Positions 19,372 to 27,927 of a stretch of 64,000 nt of DNA are shown piece after piece. The DNA is from an uncultured Lachnospiraceae bacterium (GTDB taxonomy: Bacteria; Bacillota; Clostridia; Lachnospirales; Lachnospiraceae). The notes beneath the pieces are model-generated. The model worked only from the letters and a program-made list of their open reading frames with translations, did not search any database and was not told the origin of the DNA. Position 1 is the first letter of the stretch. Each line of letters starts with the position of its first letter. The position numbers were made by a program, and so were the translations under genes. The stretch spans positions 14,049 through 78,048 of the forward strand of contig CALCMD010000037.1 in the NCBI GenBank assembly GCA_937965795.1, given 5' to 3'.

Positions 19372-19758
19372 TTATTTGAGAGTAACTTTTGCTCCCTCAG
19401 CTTCCAGTTTTGTCTTGATCTCCTCAGCCTCTGCCTTAGAAGCAGCCTCTTTGAGTACCTTCGGAGCGCCGTCAACAACTGCTTTTGCTTCCTTCAGTCC
19501 AAGTCCGGTTACTTCACGAACAACTTTGATAACTTTAACCTTGTTCGGGCCAACCTCTGTCAGCTCTACGTCAAACTCATCCTTCTCTTCTGCTGCTTCT
19601 GCCGGGCCTGCTGCTGCTACAACTACGCCTGCTGCCGCAGATACACCAAATTCTTCCTCACATGCTTTTACTAATTCGTTCAGCTCTAATACAGATAACT
19701 CTTTGATCGCTTCGATAAATTCAGCGGTTGTTAATTTTGCCATTTTATTTTCCTCCAT
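19372..19758 (-). CDS. rplL: Ribosomal protein L7/L12 (bL12)
   Basis: Stalk protein of the 50S subunit that recruits translation GTPases. The 128-aa product has the N-terminal dimer helix ([16 protein letters not shown]), an Ala/Glu-rich hinge and the C-terminal domain with [20 protein letters not shown] and [21 protein letters not shown] precedes the ATG. It is second in the rplJ-rplL unit and is followed by a strong terminator. The rplK-rplA pair often upstream is not next to it here. Confidence 0.97.
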   Translation of the reverse strand: MEENKMAKLTTAEFIEAIKELSVLELNELVKACEEEFGVSAAAGVVVAAAGPAEAAEEKDEFDVELTEVGPNKVKVIKVVREVTGLGLKEAKAVVDGAPKVLKEAASKAEAEEIKTKLEAEGAKVTLK

Positions 19759-19788
19759 TTTTCATATTTTTTGATTTGGTCTGCCGGA

Positions 19789-20277
19789 TTACGCCTCTTT
19801 TGATTCAGCGATCTGGCTAATAACACGAGCAAAGTTTGCAATCGGTGACTGGATACTTCCAAGCAGTTTTCCAAGAAGTTCTTCTCTTGAAGGAATGCTT
19901 GCCAGCGCCTGAATGCCTGTCTCATCATAGTAAGCGTCCTCTACGATACCTGCGACTAATTTCAGTGCAGGAACTGTCTTGGCATGTTTTGCCAGGATTC
20001 TTGCCGGGGCTGTAGCATCTGTCTTGGAAATTGCAATCGCATTCGGACCTTCCAGATGCTTGCTGAGTTCTTCACATGGAGTATCTTTGAATGCAAAGTT
20101 CATCATTGTATTCTTATATACTTTGTAAACAACTCCGGCTTCTCTCATCTCTTTACGAAGAGCAGTATCCTGTTCTACCGTAATTCCACTGTAAGTAGCC
20201 AGTACAACGGCCTGTGCGTCCTTGATGTGCTCACTGATCTCTGCTACGATCGGCTGTTTCAGTTCTACTTTTGCCAT
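19789..20277 (-). CDS. rplJ: Ribosomal protein L10 (uL10)
   Basis: Anchors the L7/L12 stalk to 23S rRNA and represses its own mRNA through the leader. The 162-aa product has KVELKQPIVAEISEHIKDAQ, the LRKEMREAGVVYKVYKNTM core and a C-terminal helix for L12 dimers. A longer frame to 20334 is open, but AAAGGAGGTG before the ATG at 20277 and the leader structure upstream show the true start. Confidence 0.96.
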   Translation of the reverse strand: MAKVELKQPIVAEISEHIKDAQAVVLATYSGITVEQDTALRKEMREAGVVYKVYKNTMMNFAFKDTPCEELSKHLEGPNAIAISKTDATAPARILAKHAKTVPALKLVAGIVEDAYYDETGIQALASIPSREELLGKLLGSIQSPIANFARVISQIAESKEA

Positions 20278-20428
20278 GAATGGTGCACCTCCTTTATAGT
20301 ATGTGTACCGCCAAAAAACCTCTCTGCAAGACACAGAGAGGTTTCATAAATCATTCTTTCGAATTCATTACTCCTCGGTAGGCGTTTTTACCTTATGCCT
20401 TACGGCACCTACTGTCTTCGGCAGTTCT
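20278..20428 (-). promoter_or_regulatory. L10 leader of rplJ-rplL with attenuator hairpin
   Basis: The minus strand beginning near 20425 reads CTGCCGAAGACAGTAGGTGC, then GGCATAAGGTAAAAACGCCT and ACCGAGGAGTAATGAA, the conserved core of the ribosomal L10 leader that binds L10 or L10-L12. It is followed by a terminator-like hairpin at 20313-20343 (CCTCTCTGTG...CAGAGAGG plus six T), which suggests control by attenuation before the rplJ ribosome site. Confidence 0.9.
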
Positions 20429-20434
20429 TTGAGA

Positions 20435-20463
20435 AGAATAGCATAAGAGGCAGAAAAAGTCAA
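20435..20463 (-). promoter_or_regulatory. Promoter of rplJ-rplL
   Basis: Minus strand TTGACT (20458-20463), 17-bp spacer, TATTCT (20435-20440), placed just after the carB stop, so the ribosomal pair does not depend on carB transcription. Confidence 0.75.
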
Positions 20464-20472
20464 GTGAAATAT

Positions 20473-23400
20473 TTATTGAATGCTTGCGTGATATTCCTGA
20501 AGGGATTTCACAGGCGCCCCCTCGCCATTTTTCATCGCACGGATACCTGCCGCAGTCGCTTTCGCTGCTGCCATCGTCGTCATATAGGAAACCCGGTTCT
20601 TAATGGCCGCCTTACGGATATAGCTGTCATCCACAGCGCCCTTCTTATCGTTCGGCGTATTGACAATCAGGTCGATCTGCCCGTTTGTAATGGCATCCAG
20701 AATATTCGGACGTCCCTCGTTCAGTTTGGCAATCTTTTCTGCTTCCATGCCTGCTTCGCGAATCATGTCGCAGGTTCTTCCCGTCGCCATGATCTTAAAT
20801 CCATCCTCATACAGCGCTCTGGCTACTTCAATCAGTTCTGCCTTGTCCCTGTCATTGACGCTGATCAGAACGGTTCCTTCCATCGGAAGCTTCGTCTGGG
20901 TGGCCTCCTGCGCTTTATAGAACGCTTTTCCGTAGCTGCTGGAAAGTCCGAGTACCTCGCCCGTAGAACGCATTTCCGGCCCAAGCAGGGGGTCTACTTC
21001 CTGGAACATATTGAACGGGAATACCGCTTCTTTCACGCCATAGTATGGAATCTCCCTGTCATGAAGCTCCGGCACAGGAGATTTCCTGCCCGTAAGCGGG
21101 GCGGTCATAATCTCTGTCGCAAGCTTTACCATATTGATGCTGCATACCTTCGATACCAGCGGCACGGTACGGGAAGCTCTCGGATTCGCCTCCAGCACAT
21201 AGACGGTGCCGTCCTCAATGGCATACTGCATATTCATAAGCCCCACAACGTGCATTTCTTTCGCAATCTTTCTGGTATAATCCTTAATCGTCTCAATCTG
21301 CCCTTCCGTCAGATGTTTGGACGGAAGGATACATGCAGAGTCGCCGGAGTGAACGCCAGCCAGTTCGATATGCTCCATCACTGCCGGAACGAATACATGC
21401 TCGCCGTCGCTGATGGCGTCCGCCTCGCACTCGGTCGCATGATTCAGGAAACGGTCAATCAGGATCGGACGATCCGGCGTCACGCCGACTGCCGCTTTCA
21501 TATAAAAGGTCATCGCCTCATCGTCGTGTACAACCTCCATACCGCGCCCGCCCAGCACATAGGAAGGACGAACCATAACCGGGTATCCGATCTTATTGGC
21601 GATTTCCAATGCTTCCTCGACATTGACCGCCATCCCTGCCTCCGGCATCGGAATGTTCAGCTTGTCCATCATCGCGCGGAACAAATCACGATCCTCTGCC
21701 ATGTCAATGGTTTCCGGTGTGGTTCCCAGAATATTCACACCGTTTTTCTTTAAATCAGCCGCCAGATTCAGCGGCGTCTGTCCTCCAAACTGGGCGATGA
21801 CGCCCACCGGCTTCTCTTTTTCATGGATGCTGAGCACATCCTCCAGCGTCAGCGGCTCAAAGTACAGTTTATCCGAAGTATCGTAGTCCGTGGAAACCGT
21901 CTCCGGATTGCAGTTTACGATAATCGTCTCAAATCCCAGCTTTTTCAGGGCGAGCGCCGCATGTACGCAGCAGTAGTCAAACTCGATGCCCTGCCCGATT
22001 CGGTTCGGGCCGCCGCCCAAAATCATGATTTTCGGCTTCTCCGTATTGACCGGGCTTTCGTCCTTCACATGATAACTTGAGTAATAGTAAGCAGAATCCT
22101 GCGTACCGCTTACATGCACGCCCTCCCATGCCTCGGTAATGCCCGCGGCAGTTCTGGCCAGACGTATCTCCGTTTCCGGTACTTCCAGAATCTGGCTTAA
22201 GTATTTATCAGAAAATCCGTCCAGCTTTGCCTGCCTGAGCACGTCTGCCGCCGGAACGCTGCCCTTATGCGCCAGAAGCGCTTCCTCTTCTTCCACCAGT
22301 TCTTTCATCTGTCCAATAAAGTAATGTTTAATCTTCGTCAATTCATACAGCTCATCCACCGTAGCGCCCTTTCGCAGAGCCTCATACATGATGAACTGTC
22401 TTTCGCTTGTCGGAACCGCAAGCATTTTCAAAAGTTCCTGTTTGCTCTTGGAAGAGAAATTCTTTGCCCATCCCAGGCCGTATCTTCCGTTTTCCAGGCT
22501 TCGGATTGCTTTCTGGAATGCCTCTTTGTAGGTTTTTCCGATGCTCATGACCTCGCCGACCGCGCGCATCTGCGTCCCCAGCTTATCCTCAGCGCCTTTA
22601 AATTTCTCAAATGCCCAGCGTGCAAATTTAATTACGATATAATCCCCGCCCGGCACGTATTGATCCAGTGTCCCATACTTTCCGCATGGAATCTCATCCA
22701 GTGTCAGACCGCAGGCCAGCATTGCCGATACCAGAGCGATCGGGAACCCGGTCGCTTTGGAAGCCAGTGCGGAGGAACGGGAAGTTCTCGGATTAATCTC
22801 GATTACGATGATTCTTCCGCTGACTGGATCATGAGCGAACTGTACATTCGTACCGCCGATGACCTCGATTGCCTCCACGATCTTATACGCCTGCCTCTGA
22901 AGCTCGTCCTGAACCTCCTGTGAAATAGTCAGCATCGGTGCAGAACAGAAGGAATCTCCCGTGTGCACGCCAAGCGGGTCGATATTTTCAATGAAGCATA
23001 CGGTAATCATGTTATTCTTTGCGTCACGTACGACCTCAAGCTCCAGCTCCTCCCAGCCGAGGATGGACTCTTCCACCAGAACCTGTCCTACCAGACTGGC
23101 CTGAAGTCCTCTAGCACATACCGTTTTTAATTCTTCTACATTATAGACCAGACCGCCGCCTGCGCCGCCCATCGTATATGCCGGACGCAGAACGACCGGA
23201 TACCCCAGCCGGTCTGCAATCTCCAGCGCTTCTTCTACCGAATAAGCCACTTCGCTTCTCGCCATCTCGATTCCAAGACTGTTCATGGTCTTTTTAAACT
23301 CGATGCGGTCCTCTCCACGCTCAATCGCGTCTACCTGAACGCCGATGACCTTTACGTTATATTTGTCCAGTACGCCTGCTTTTGACAGCTCAGAGCAGAG

Positions 23401-23688
23401 GTTCAGTCCCGACTGTCCGCCTAAGTTTGGCAAAAGCGCATCCGGACGTTCTTTTTCAATAATCTGTGTCAGACGCTGCACATTCAAAGGCTCGATGTAT
23501 GTCACATCCGCCGTTTCGGGGTCTGTCATAATCGTAGCCGGATTGGAATTTACCAGAACGATCTCATAGCCCAGACTTCTCAGTGCCTTACATGCCTGCG
23601 TTCCCGAATAGTCAAACTCGCATGCCTGTCCGATGATGATCGGGCCGGAGCCGATAATCAGTATTTTGTGAATGTCATTTCTCTTCAT
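20473..23688 (-). CDS. carB: Carbamoyl-phosphate synthase large chain
   Basis: Makes carbamoyl phosphate from bicarbonate, ammonia and two ATP for arginine and pyrimidine synthesis. The 1071-aa product has the two homologous ATP-grasp halves, each beginning with a K-I/M-ILGSGP or LGGGPNRIGQGIEFDY segment, and a C-terminal allosteric domain (LISVNDRDKAEL... TGRTCDMIREAG). The open frame to 23751 crosses the promoter, so the ATG at 23688 with GAGG upstream is chosen. The partner carA, which supplies ammonia and usually precedes carB, is not adjacent nor elsewhere in the window. Confidence 0.96.
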   Translation of the reverse strand: MKRNDIHKILIIGSGPIIIGQACEFDYSGTQACKALRSLGYEIVLVNSNPATIMTDPETADVTYIEPLNVQRLTQIIEKERPDALLPNLGGQSGLNLCSELSKAGVLDKYNVKVIGVQVDAIERGEDRIEFKKTMNSLGIEMARSEVAYSVEEALEIADRLGYPVVLRPAYTMGGAGGGLVYNVEELKTVCARGLQASLVGQVLVEESILGWEELELEVVRDAKNNMITVCFIENIDPLGVHTGDSFCSAPMLTISQEVQDELQRQAYKIVEAIEVIGGTNVQFAHDPVSGRIIVIEINPRTSRSSALASKATGFPIALVSAMLACGLTLDEIPCGKYGTLDQYVPGGDYIVIKFARWAFEKFKGAEDKLGTQMRAVGEVMSIGKTYKEAFQKAIRSLENGRYGLGWAKNFSSKSKQELLKMLAVPTSERQFIMYEALRKGATVDELYELTKIKHYFIGQMKELVEEEEALLAHKGSVPAADVLRQAKLDGFSDKYLSQILEVPETEIRLARTAAGITEAWEGVHVSGTQDSAYYYSSYHVKDESPVNTEKPKIMILGGGPNRIGQGIEFDYCCVHAALALKKLGFETIIVNCNPETVSTDYDTSDKLYFEPLTLEDVLSIHEKEKPVGVIAQFGGQTPLNLAADLKKNGVNILGTTPETIDMAEDRDLFRAMMDKLNIPMPEAGMAVNVEEALEIANKIGYPVMVRPSYVLGGRGMEVVHDDEAMTFYMKAAVGVTPDRPILIDRFLNHATECEADAISDGEHVFVPAVMEHIELAGVHSGDSACILPSKHLTEGQIETIKDYTRKIAKEMHVVGLMNMQYAIEDGTVYVLEANPRASRTVPLVSKVCSINMVKLATEIMTAPLTGRKSPVPELHDREIPYYGVKEAVFPFNMFQEVDPLLGPEMRSTGEVLGLSSSYGKAFYKAQEATQTKLPMEGTVLISVNDRDKAELIEVARALYEDGFKIMATGRTCDMIREAGMEAEKIAKLNEGRPNILDAITNGQIDLIVNTPNDKKGAVDDSYIRKAAIKNRVSYMTTMAAAKATAAGIRAMKNGEGAPVKSLQEYHASIQ

Positions 23689-23740
23689 TAATTTGTCCTC
23701 ACATTCCTCACAATAGGTTAAATTTCGATAAACTGATACT

Positions 23741-23769
23741 ATTATAATCAAAATACCCCCGGCTGTAAA
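23741..23769 (-). promoter_or_regulatory. Promoter of carB
   Basis: Minus strand TTTACA (23764-23769), 17-bp spacer, perfect TATAAT (23741-23746), about 50 bp before the start codon. It shows that carB is its own transcription unit. Confidence 0.75.
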
Positions 23770-23794
23770 GGCAAACTGTAATCTTCTTCCTCAT

Positions 23795-25075
23795 CTATTC
23801 ATATTTCCACCAGATCGTAATCTTGTTTAATGTATCGTCATACTGATACCGGTATTCTGACCGTTCCAAATGATACTGCTCTCTTAAATTCTCTGAAGCG
23901 CGCTCGATCAGATCGTCAAAAATATCCGCATATGCCTGCTGGTACAGTTCATGGTTCGCAAATTTGAATACGGACTGGCTTCCGCCTGCGGCAATCACGG
24001 CATTCATTTCCGCAAGGATTGTTTCTCTGTCATACGTATCATAGTACATGCCGTTTACCACATAATAATTCGCATCCATCTTTGTACACGGCGGAAGCTC
24101 CACATAGCCTTTCAGGGTGTGCGTCTGAAAAAGCTGTTCTTCATTGCAGCACAGATAGTCATAACAGATATTGTCAACCGGGGCTTCTCCCTCGCTTTCC
24201 TGAAAAATCGGATCGCCCCAGGTCGTATCGACATAATAGTAATCCCCGTCACATAAGACCAGATTCCAGGCATGGGCTTCCTGCTCTTCCCCGGTCGTTC
24301 CCTCCACATAAGTACAAAATACGCCAAGCTGCTCCAGAAGATACTGCGTGGCTCTCGCATACCCGGCGCAGACCGAACGCCGTCCTACCAGGGAACTGTA
24401 AATGTTCTGGCTATTCTCCGCCGCCCCGTCATAATCGACCGTATTCACAAGATACTCATAAACAAAAAGAATCTTTTCGTAATCGCTGGCATAAGCATCA
24501 ATTCCCCAAAGGCATTCCTGCGCCGCCGACTCGATCTCCGCCTGCATCTGTTCCCGTTCCTCTCCTGTACAGGAATACTGCGGGGTTACTTCCGCATATG
24601 CCTCCCCACCGGAATAAGTCGTCCATTCCCCTGCGCCGTTAAACCAGAAGAATTCCGGGAAATCATTGCAGATGTACATCAGCACTCTTTCGATCTGCTC
24701 ATTTTCCGCCAGTTCTATCCGAATCTGCTCTTCGCCTTCCCGGATGCCTTCTGCAACCTTCCGGTATGCTGCCTGCTCTTCTCTGGAAAGCTTTTCATAA
24801 TAAAACTTTCCGTCCAATTCTGCTTCGGCAATCCCGTCATCCTCTGTCTGCTCCTCTTCCCACCAGTTTTCCGTTTCCTCTCCGGACTCCTGCCACGTCT
24901 CCCAGACTGTGGTTTCCGTCTGTTCTTCCGTGCTTTCTGCCTGTGTCGGCGTCTGTCTTTCTTCTTTCTTAAGGAGTTTCTCTGAAATGAAATACCACGC
25001 CGCCATCAGCACAAAAACAAAAATAATGATTTTGATCAGGGTCATCAGACAGCCGGATTCTTTCTTTTTGCGCAT
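23795..25075 (-). CDS. Membrane-anchored transglutaminase-like protein
   Basis: A 426-aa protein with an N-terminal membrane segment (about residues 11-30), a long Glu/Thr/Trp-rich linker and a transglutaminase-like/papain-fold domain outside the cell. The catalytic triad is visible: Cys in GRRSVCAGYARA, His in EAHAWNLV and Asp in YYVDTTWGDP. Such domains act as proteases or amide-forming enzymes in Gram-positive envelopes; the substrate is unknown. It has a likely own promoter at 25112-25140 and lies right after the tubulin-like operon, so it may or may not belong to that system. Confidence 0.8.
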   Translation of the reverse strand: MRKKKESGCLMTLIKIIIFVFVLMAAWYFISEKLLKKEERQTPTQAESTEEQTETTVWETWQESGEETENWWEEEQTEDDGIAEAELDGKFYYEKLSREEQAAYRKVAEGIREGEEQIRIELAENEQIERVLMYICNDFPEFFWFNGAGEWTTYSGGEAYAEVTPQYSCTGEEREQMQAEIESAAQECLWGIDAYASDYEKILFVYEYLVNTVDYDGAAENSQNIYSSLVGRRSVCAGYARATQYLLEQLGVFCTYVEGTTGEEQEAHAWNLVLCDGDYYYVDTTWGDPIFQESEGEAPVDNICYDYLCCNEEQLFQTHTLKGYVELPPCTKMDANYYVVNGMYYDTYDRETILAEMNAVIAAGGSQSVFKFANHELYQQAYADIFDDLIERASENLREQYHLERSEYRYQYDDTLNKITIWWKYE

Positions 25076-25111
25076 GATACCTTTCCTTTCTGTTGTGTCT
25101 CTTTTTCCCTT

Positions 25112-25140
25112 AATATAATCCTTTTTCTCTCCAGATACAA
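25112..25140 (-). promoter_or_regulatory. Probable promoter of the transglutaminase-like gene
   Basis: Minus strand TTGTAT (25135-25140), 17-bp spacer, TATATT (25112-25117), about 37 bp before the start codon. Confidence 0.5.
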
Positions 25141-25171
25141 CTGCAATATCATTTTCTATACGGACAGATTT

Positions 25172-27811
25172 CTAACTCTGCTTCTGCTCCTGTCCTAACC
25201 TTCTTCCACATGACGGGCAAAAATTCTCTGTTCCTTTTGGTAAGGCTTTTCCACAATAGATGCAGAATTTCATCTTTTTTTCCGGCTCCATTTTCAATGC
25301 GTCAATATCGCGCTGTATCATCTGGTATTTTTTTACGGTTCTGCGAAGCTTTACAAACAACGGCAGATTTTTCTGAAGAATCCGTTTCATATAGCTAAGA
25401 CTGATGCCCTCCACATCCAGCCCATCCATTGCCTCTGAAAAATCATAAGGCTTTGAGAATACTCCCGCCCCCGGAAGCAGAATTTCCCTCTGCCAGATTT
25501 CCTTTGAGAAAGAATTAAGCTCATAGAGATACCCAAAGAGCGGCTCCCCTTTTTGCGCTTTTCCTTCGCCGTCCCACACCCGATACCCGGACACGTCGAA
25601 GTTCGTCCAGCTATCCGGCAGCAGATTCATTACATAAAGATATTTCTTATCTTCTCCCGGAAACAGTTTCCGCTCAATCAGCTTTTCTCTCAGCGCATAT
25701 TCCACGCAGGGATTAAAAAATCCTTCCTGCAATTTTTTCTGAATCTCATTTTTATTCAGATGCCGGAGCGCCAGTGGGAAATAATGCTTCCAGTCCAATG
25801 TCTCCCCCGCAATCCGGCGGTTATATGCCTGTTCCCACTTTGAGATGCCGCTCAGCTCATAAAGGGGATTGCCTACCGTAGACTGATAACACAGAATCCC
25901 TTCCGCACAGGAGGAAAAAATTATCTCATACCTGCCCCCGGCGTAGGCATCCAGATATTTTTCAAATTCCTCCCGGATAAAGCCGCCGCATTTCCCGTCT
26001 AAAATCTTCTGTGGAAGAATCAGCCAGAGGCTTCGGCGTACACTTTCAAAATCCATTGCAAGTACAGGTGCGCTTTTCCCCAGCAGGTAATCACAGCATT
26101 CCCTTGCAAAACGCCGGCATTTCTCCTGTATCTCAGCTTCCGTATGGTTCCCGGCAAAGTTCTCCATACAGTCCGCCAGTGTGATGCTCTTATGTTCCAC
26201 TGCTTCCAGAACAATATCCGATGCTTTGCGATTTGGCTCCGCCTGATTCACCAGATGGCAGACCAATGCTTTTTTCAAACCTCTCACCTGCATAGCGTCA
26301 AGCGTATCCTGGGTATACTCCGGCAGCCATTCCGAAAGAAATTCCGGTATTTCTCCTTCCGGCGCATAAGTTTCCTCCGAAACCTCCTTCGCTTCCTCTG
26401 CGGTCATTTCCTGTTCCAGCTCCTTTGCCATTCTGCCGCACCGGTTGGCAAACTCTTTTAACGGATTTACCAGAAGCCTGTCCCATTCCCCTTCGTCCGC
26501 CAGGAAGGGGCGCGCTGCCTGCGCGCGTATTTCTGTCTCGGCTGCAAGTCTGAAATAGTGTTTCCATTCTGTGATGCGCTCCTGCGTCTGCTGTTCTGAA
26601 AAGGCTCCTGTGATATGCTGGCTCGGGCGTTTCTTTTTCCTGAGTGGAATCTTTTCCAGATGTTCCATCCCCTGTCTGCATAGATTGCTGATGGATAGTT
26701 CTTTTTCATTTCCCTTTCCATAGAACAGAAGCTCCAGAGCCGCAGGACCATACGCATCCAGAACCTGCTTTGCATTTTTCAAAAAATTTTCTGAAATACT
26801 CTGAAGATTTTCCGTAATTTCCTGTACGCCCTGCTTTGCTTTCTCTTCCATCCGAAATCCTTCTGCATATGCGCCCGTATCTTCGAAATTGATCTGCTCC
26901 CGTGTAAGTTCCACCGGGTTATCTTCCAATACAGAGCAGGTTTTCAGCGGCTGCACCAGATATTTCTCCCAAAAACTTTCAAGCTCCTCATCCGGTCCCA
27001 GCCCCATAAGCTGATGCAGTACCTGTTCCGCCCACGAAGCGTCCGACAGTTCCTCTCCGAACCTCAGCCAGCCTTGTCCATTTACTTTTGAAAACAACTG
27101 GCTTTCCAGATTTCCGAGACCTTTTCTCTTTGTGCCCTTAAGCTCCACACAGGCATACCCCATGCCGGAATAACTGTGAGAATCCTCCGGCAGCACCGTG
27201 CTTTTTAAAAGACCTCCTGATAAAACCTGATCGCCGCCTAAAAATTCCTCCTTTTTCTGACGCCACCCCTTGTAAAGCGTGGAATGTTCAAAACTTTCGT
27301 TTCCGTTTACCGCCAGACGGATGAGCGCTTCCGCAAACCACCCACGCTTTTTCCGGCCATCCTCCGAAAGCAGGATGACGTCGTCATATGCAGGAGTCTC
27401 CAGCATCATGTTATATTCGATTCTTTGCAGGGCCGCATATGCGTTTGCGCTCCTCGCCTCATCCTCCTCCCTGTAATCCGGCAAAAAGAAATACCCATAT
27501 ATCAGAAATTCCCTGCCTGCGTCCCCCTCACATGCTTTCCGGCAAATCCGCCTTGTCTCCATTGCTTTTGCAATCAAGCTCTCTTTCTCTGAAACATCCC
27601 CCAGCTTTTCTACAAAAAGTATATCCGCGCTCCATTGCCCTTCAGCTTCTAACGCACCTTCTGTCAGTTTTCTCTGAAAATCCCCGGTATCCAGAAGCAC
27701 TTGAAAACTGTCTGTGCCATCCGAAGCAAGCCGGGTGTTTACCGCTTCCATAAACATTTCAAAAATTTCCAGGCTGGCGGTTATTACAATGGTCTTATTT
27801 TTCCCTTCCAA
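25172..27811 (-). CDS. Degenerate tubulin-like protein with C-terminal zinc ribbon
   Basis: An 879-aa paralogue of the 1402-aa tubulin-like protein encoded at 34190-38398. Shared stretches include LSGGLLK...PEDSHSY, RITEWK, the YGYFFLPD strand (105-112; YLFLPD in the paralogue) and the segment QTSVANGL/QSTVGNPL. Where the paralogue has GLSGGNGSGT, this protein has KLGDVSEKES (about 69-78), and its N-terminal GG-S-G loop is also missing, so GTP binding is unlikely. A four-cysteine ribbon (CIYCGK...CPSCGRR) ends the chain. The start is TTG, supported by GGAGGGAAAGCA. A terminator hairpin precedes it, so it should be made at lower level than the upstream genes. Function unknown; a non-catalytic partner of the full tubulin-like protein is a reasonable guess. 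Confidence 0.7.
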   Translation of the reverse strand: MEGKNKTIVITASLEIFEMFMEAVNTRLASDGTDSFQVLLDTGDFQRKLTEGALEAEGQWSADILFVEKLGDVSEKESLIAKAMETRRICRKACEGDAGREFLIYGYFFLPDYREEDEARSANAYAALQRIEYNMMLETPAYDDVILLSEDGRKKRGWFAEALIRLAVNGNESFEHSTLYKGWRQKKEEFLGGDQVLSGGLLKSTVLPEDSHSYSGMGYACVELKGTKRKGLGNLESQLFSKVNGQGWLRFGEELSDASWAEQVLHQLMGLGPDEELESFWEKYLVQPLKTCSVLEDNPVELTREQINFEDTGAYAEGFRMEEKAKQGVQEITENLQSISENFLKNAKQVLDAYGPAALELLFYGKGNEKELSISNLCRQGMEHLEKIPLRKKKRPSQHITGAFSEQQTQERITEWKHYFRLAAETEIRAQAARPFLADEGEWDRLLVNPLKEFANRCGRMAKELEQEMTAEEAKEVSEETYAPEGEIPEFLSEWLPEYTQDTLDAMQVRGLKKALVCHLVNQAEPNRKASDIVLEAVEHKSITLADCMENFAGNHTEAEIQEKCRRFARECCDYLLGKSAPVLAMDFESVRRSLWLILPQKILDGKCGGFIREEFEKYLDAYAGGRYEIIFSSCAEGILCYQSTVGNPLYELSGISKWEQAYNRRIAGETLDWKHYFPLALRHLNKNEIQKKLQEGFFNPCVEYALREKLIERKLFPGEDKKYLYVMNLLPDSWTNFDVSGYRVWDGEGKAQKGEPLFGYLYELNSFSKEIWQREILLPGAGVFSKPYDFSEAMDGLDVEGISLSYMKRILQKNLPLFVKLRRTVKKYQMIQRDIDALKMEPEKKMKFCIYCGKALPKGTENFCPSCGRRLGQEQKQS

Positions 27812-27852
27812 TGCTTTCCCTCCGCTTTGCTAAAACTATTTTTCTTTTTCTT

Positions 27853-27896
27853 CCAAAAAATGCCCTGCATTTTAAAAAATAAAATGAAGGCATTTT
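27853..27896 (-). terminator. Intra-operon terminator or attenuator
   Basis: Minus strand two-part stem: AAAATGCC (27896-27889) with GGCATTTT (27864-27857), enclosing CATTTT/AAAATG, then a T run. It lies between the coiled-coil gene and the degenerate tubulin-like gene. Confidence 0.7.
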
Positions 27897-27927
27897 CTGT
27901 GTCAGCACTGTGCTCTAATTTAAAATT

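Noticed and set aside
20395..21753. Long plus-strand reading frame (452 codons) opposite carB
   Set aside because: It is a mirror frame of a well conserved gene, has no ribosome site and gives no recognisable protein.
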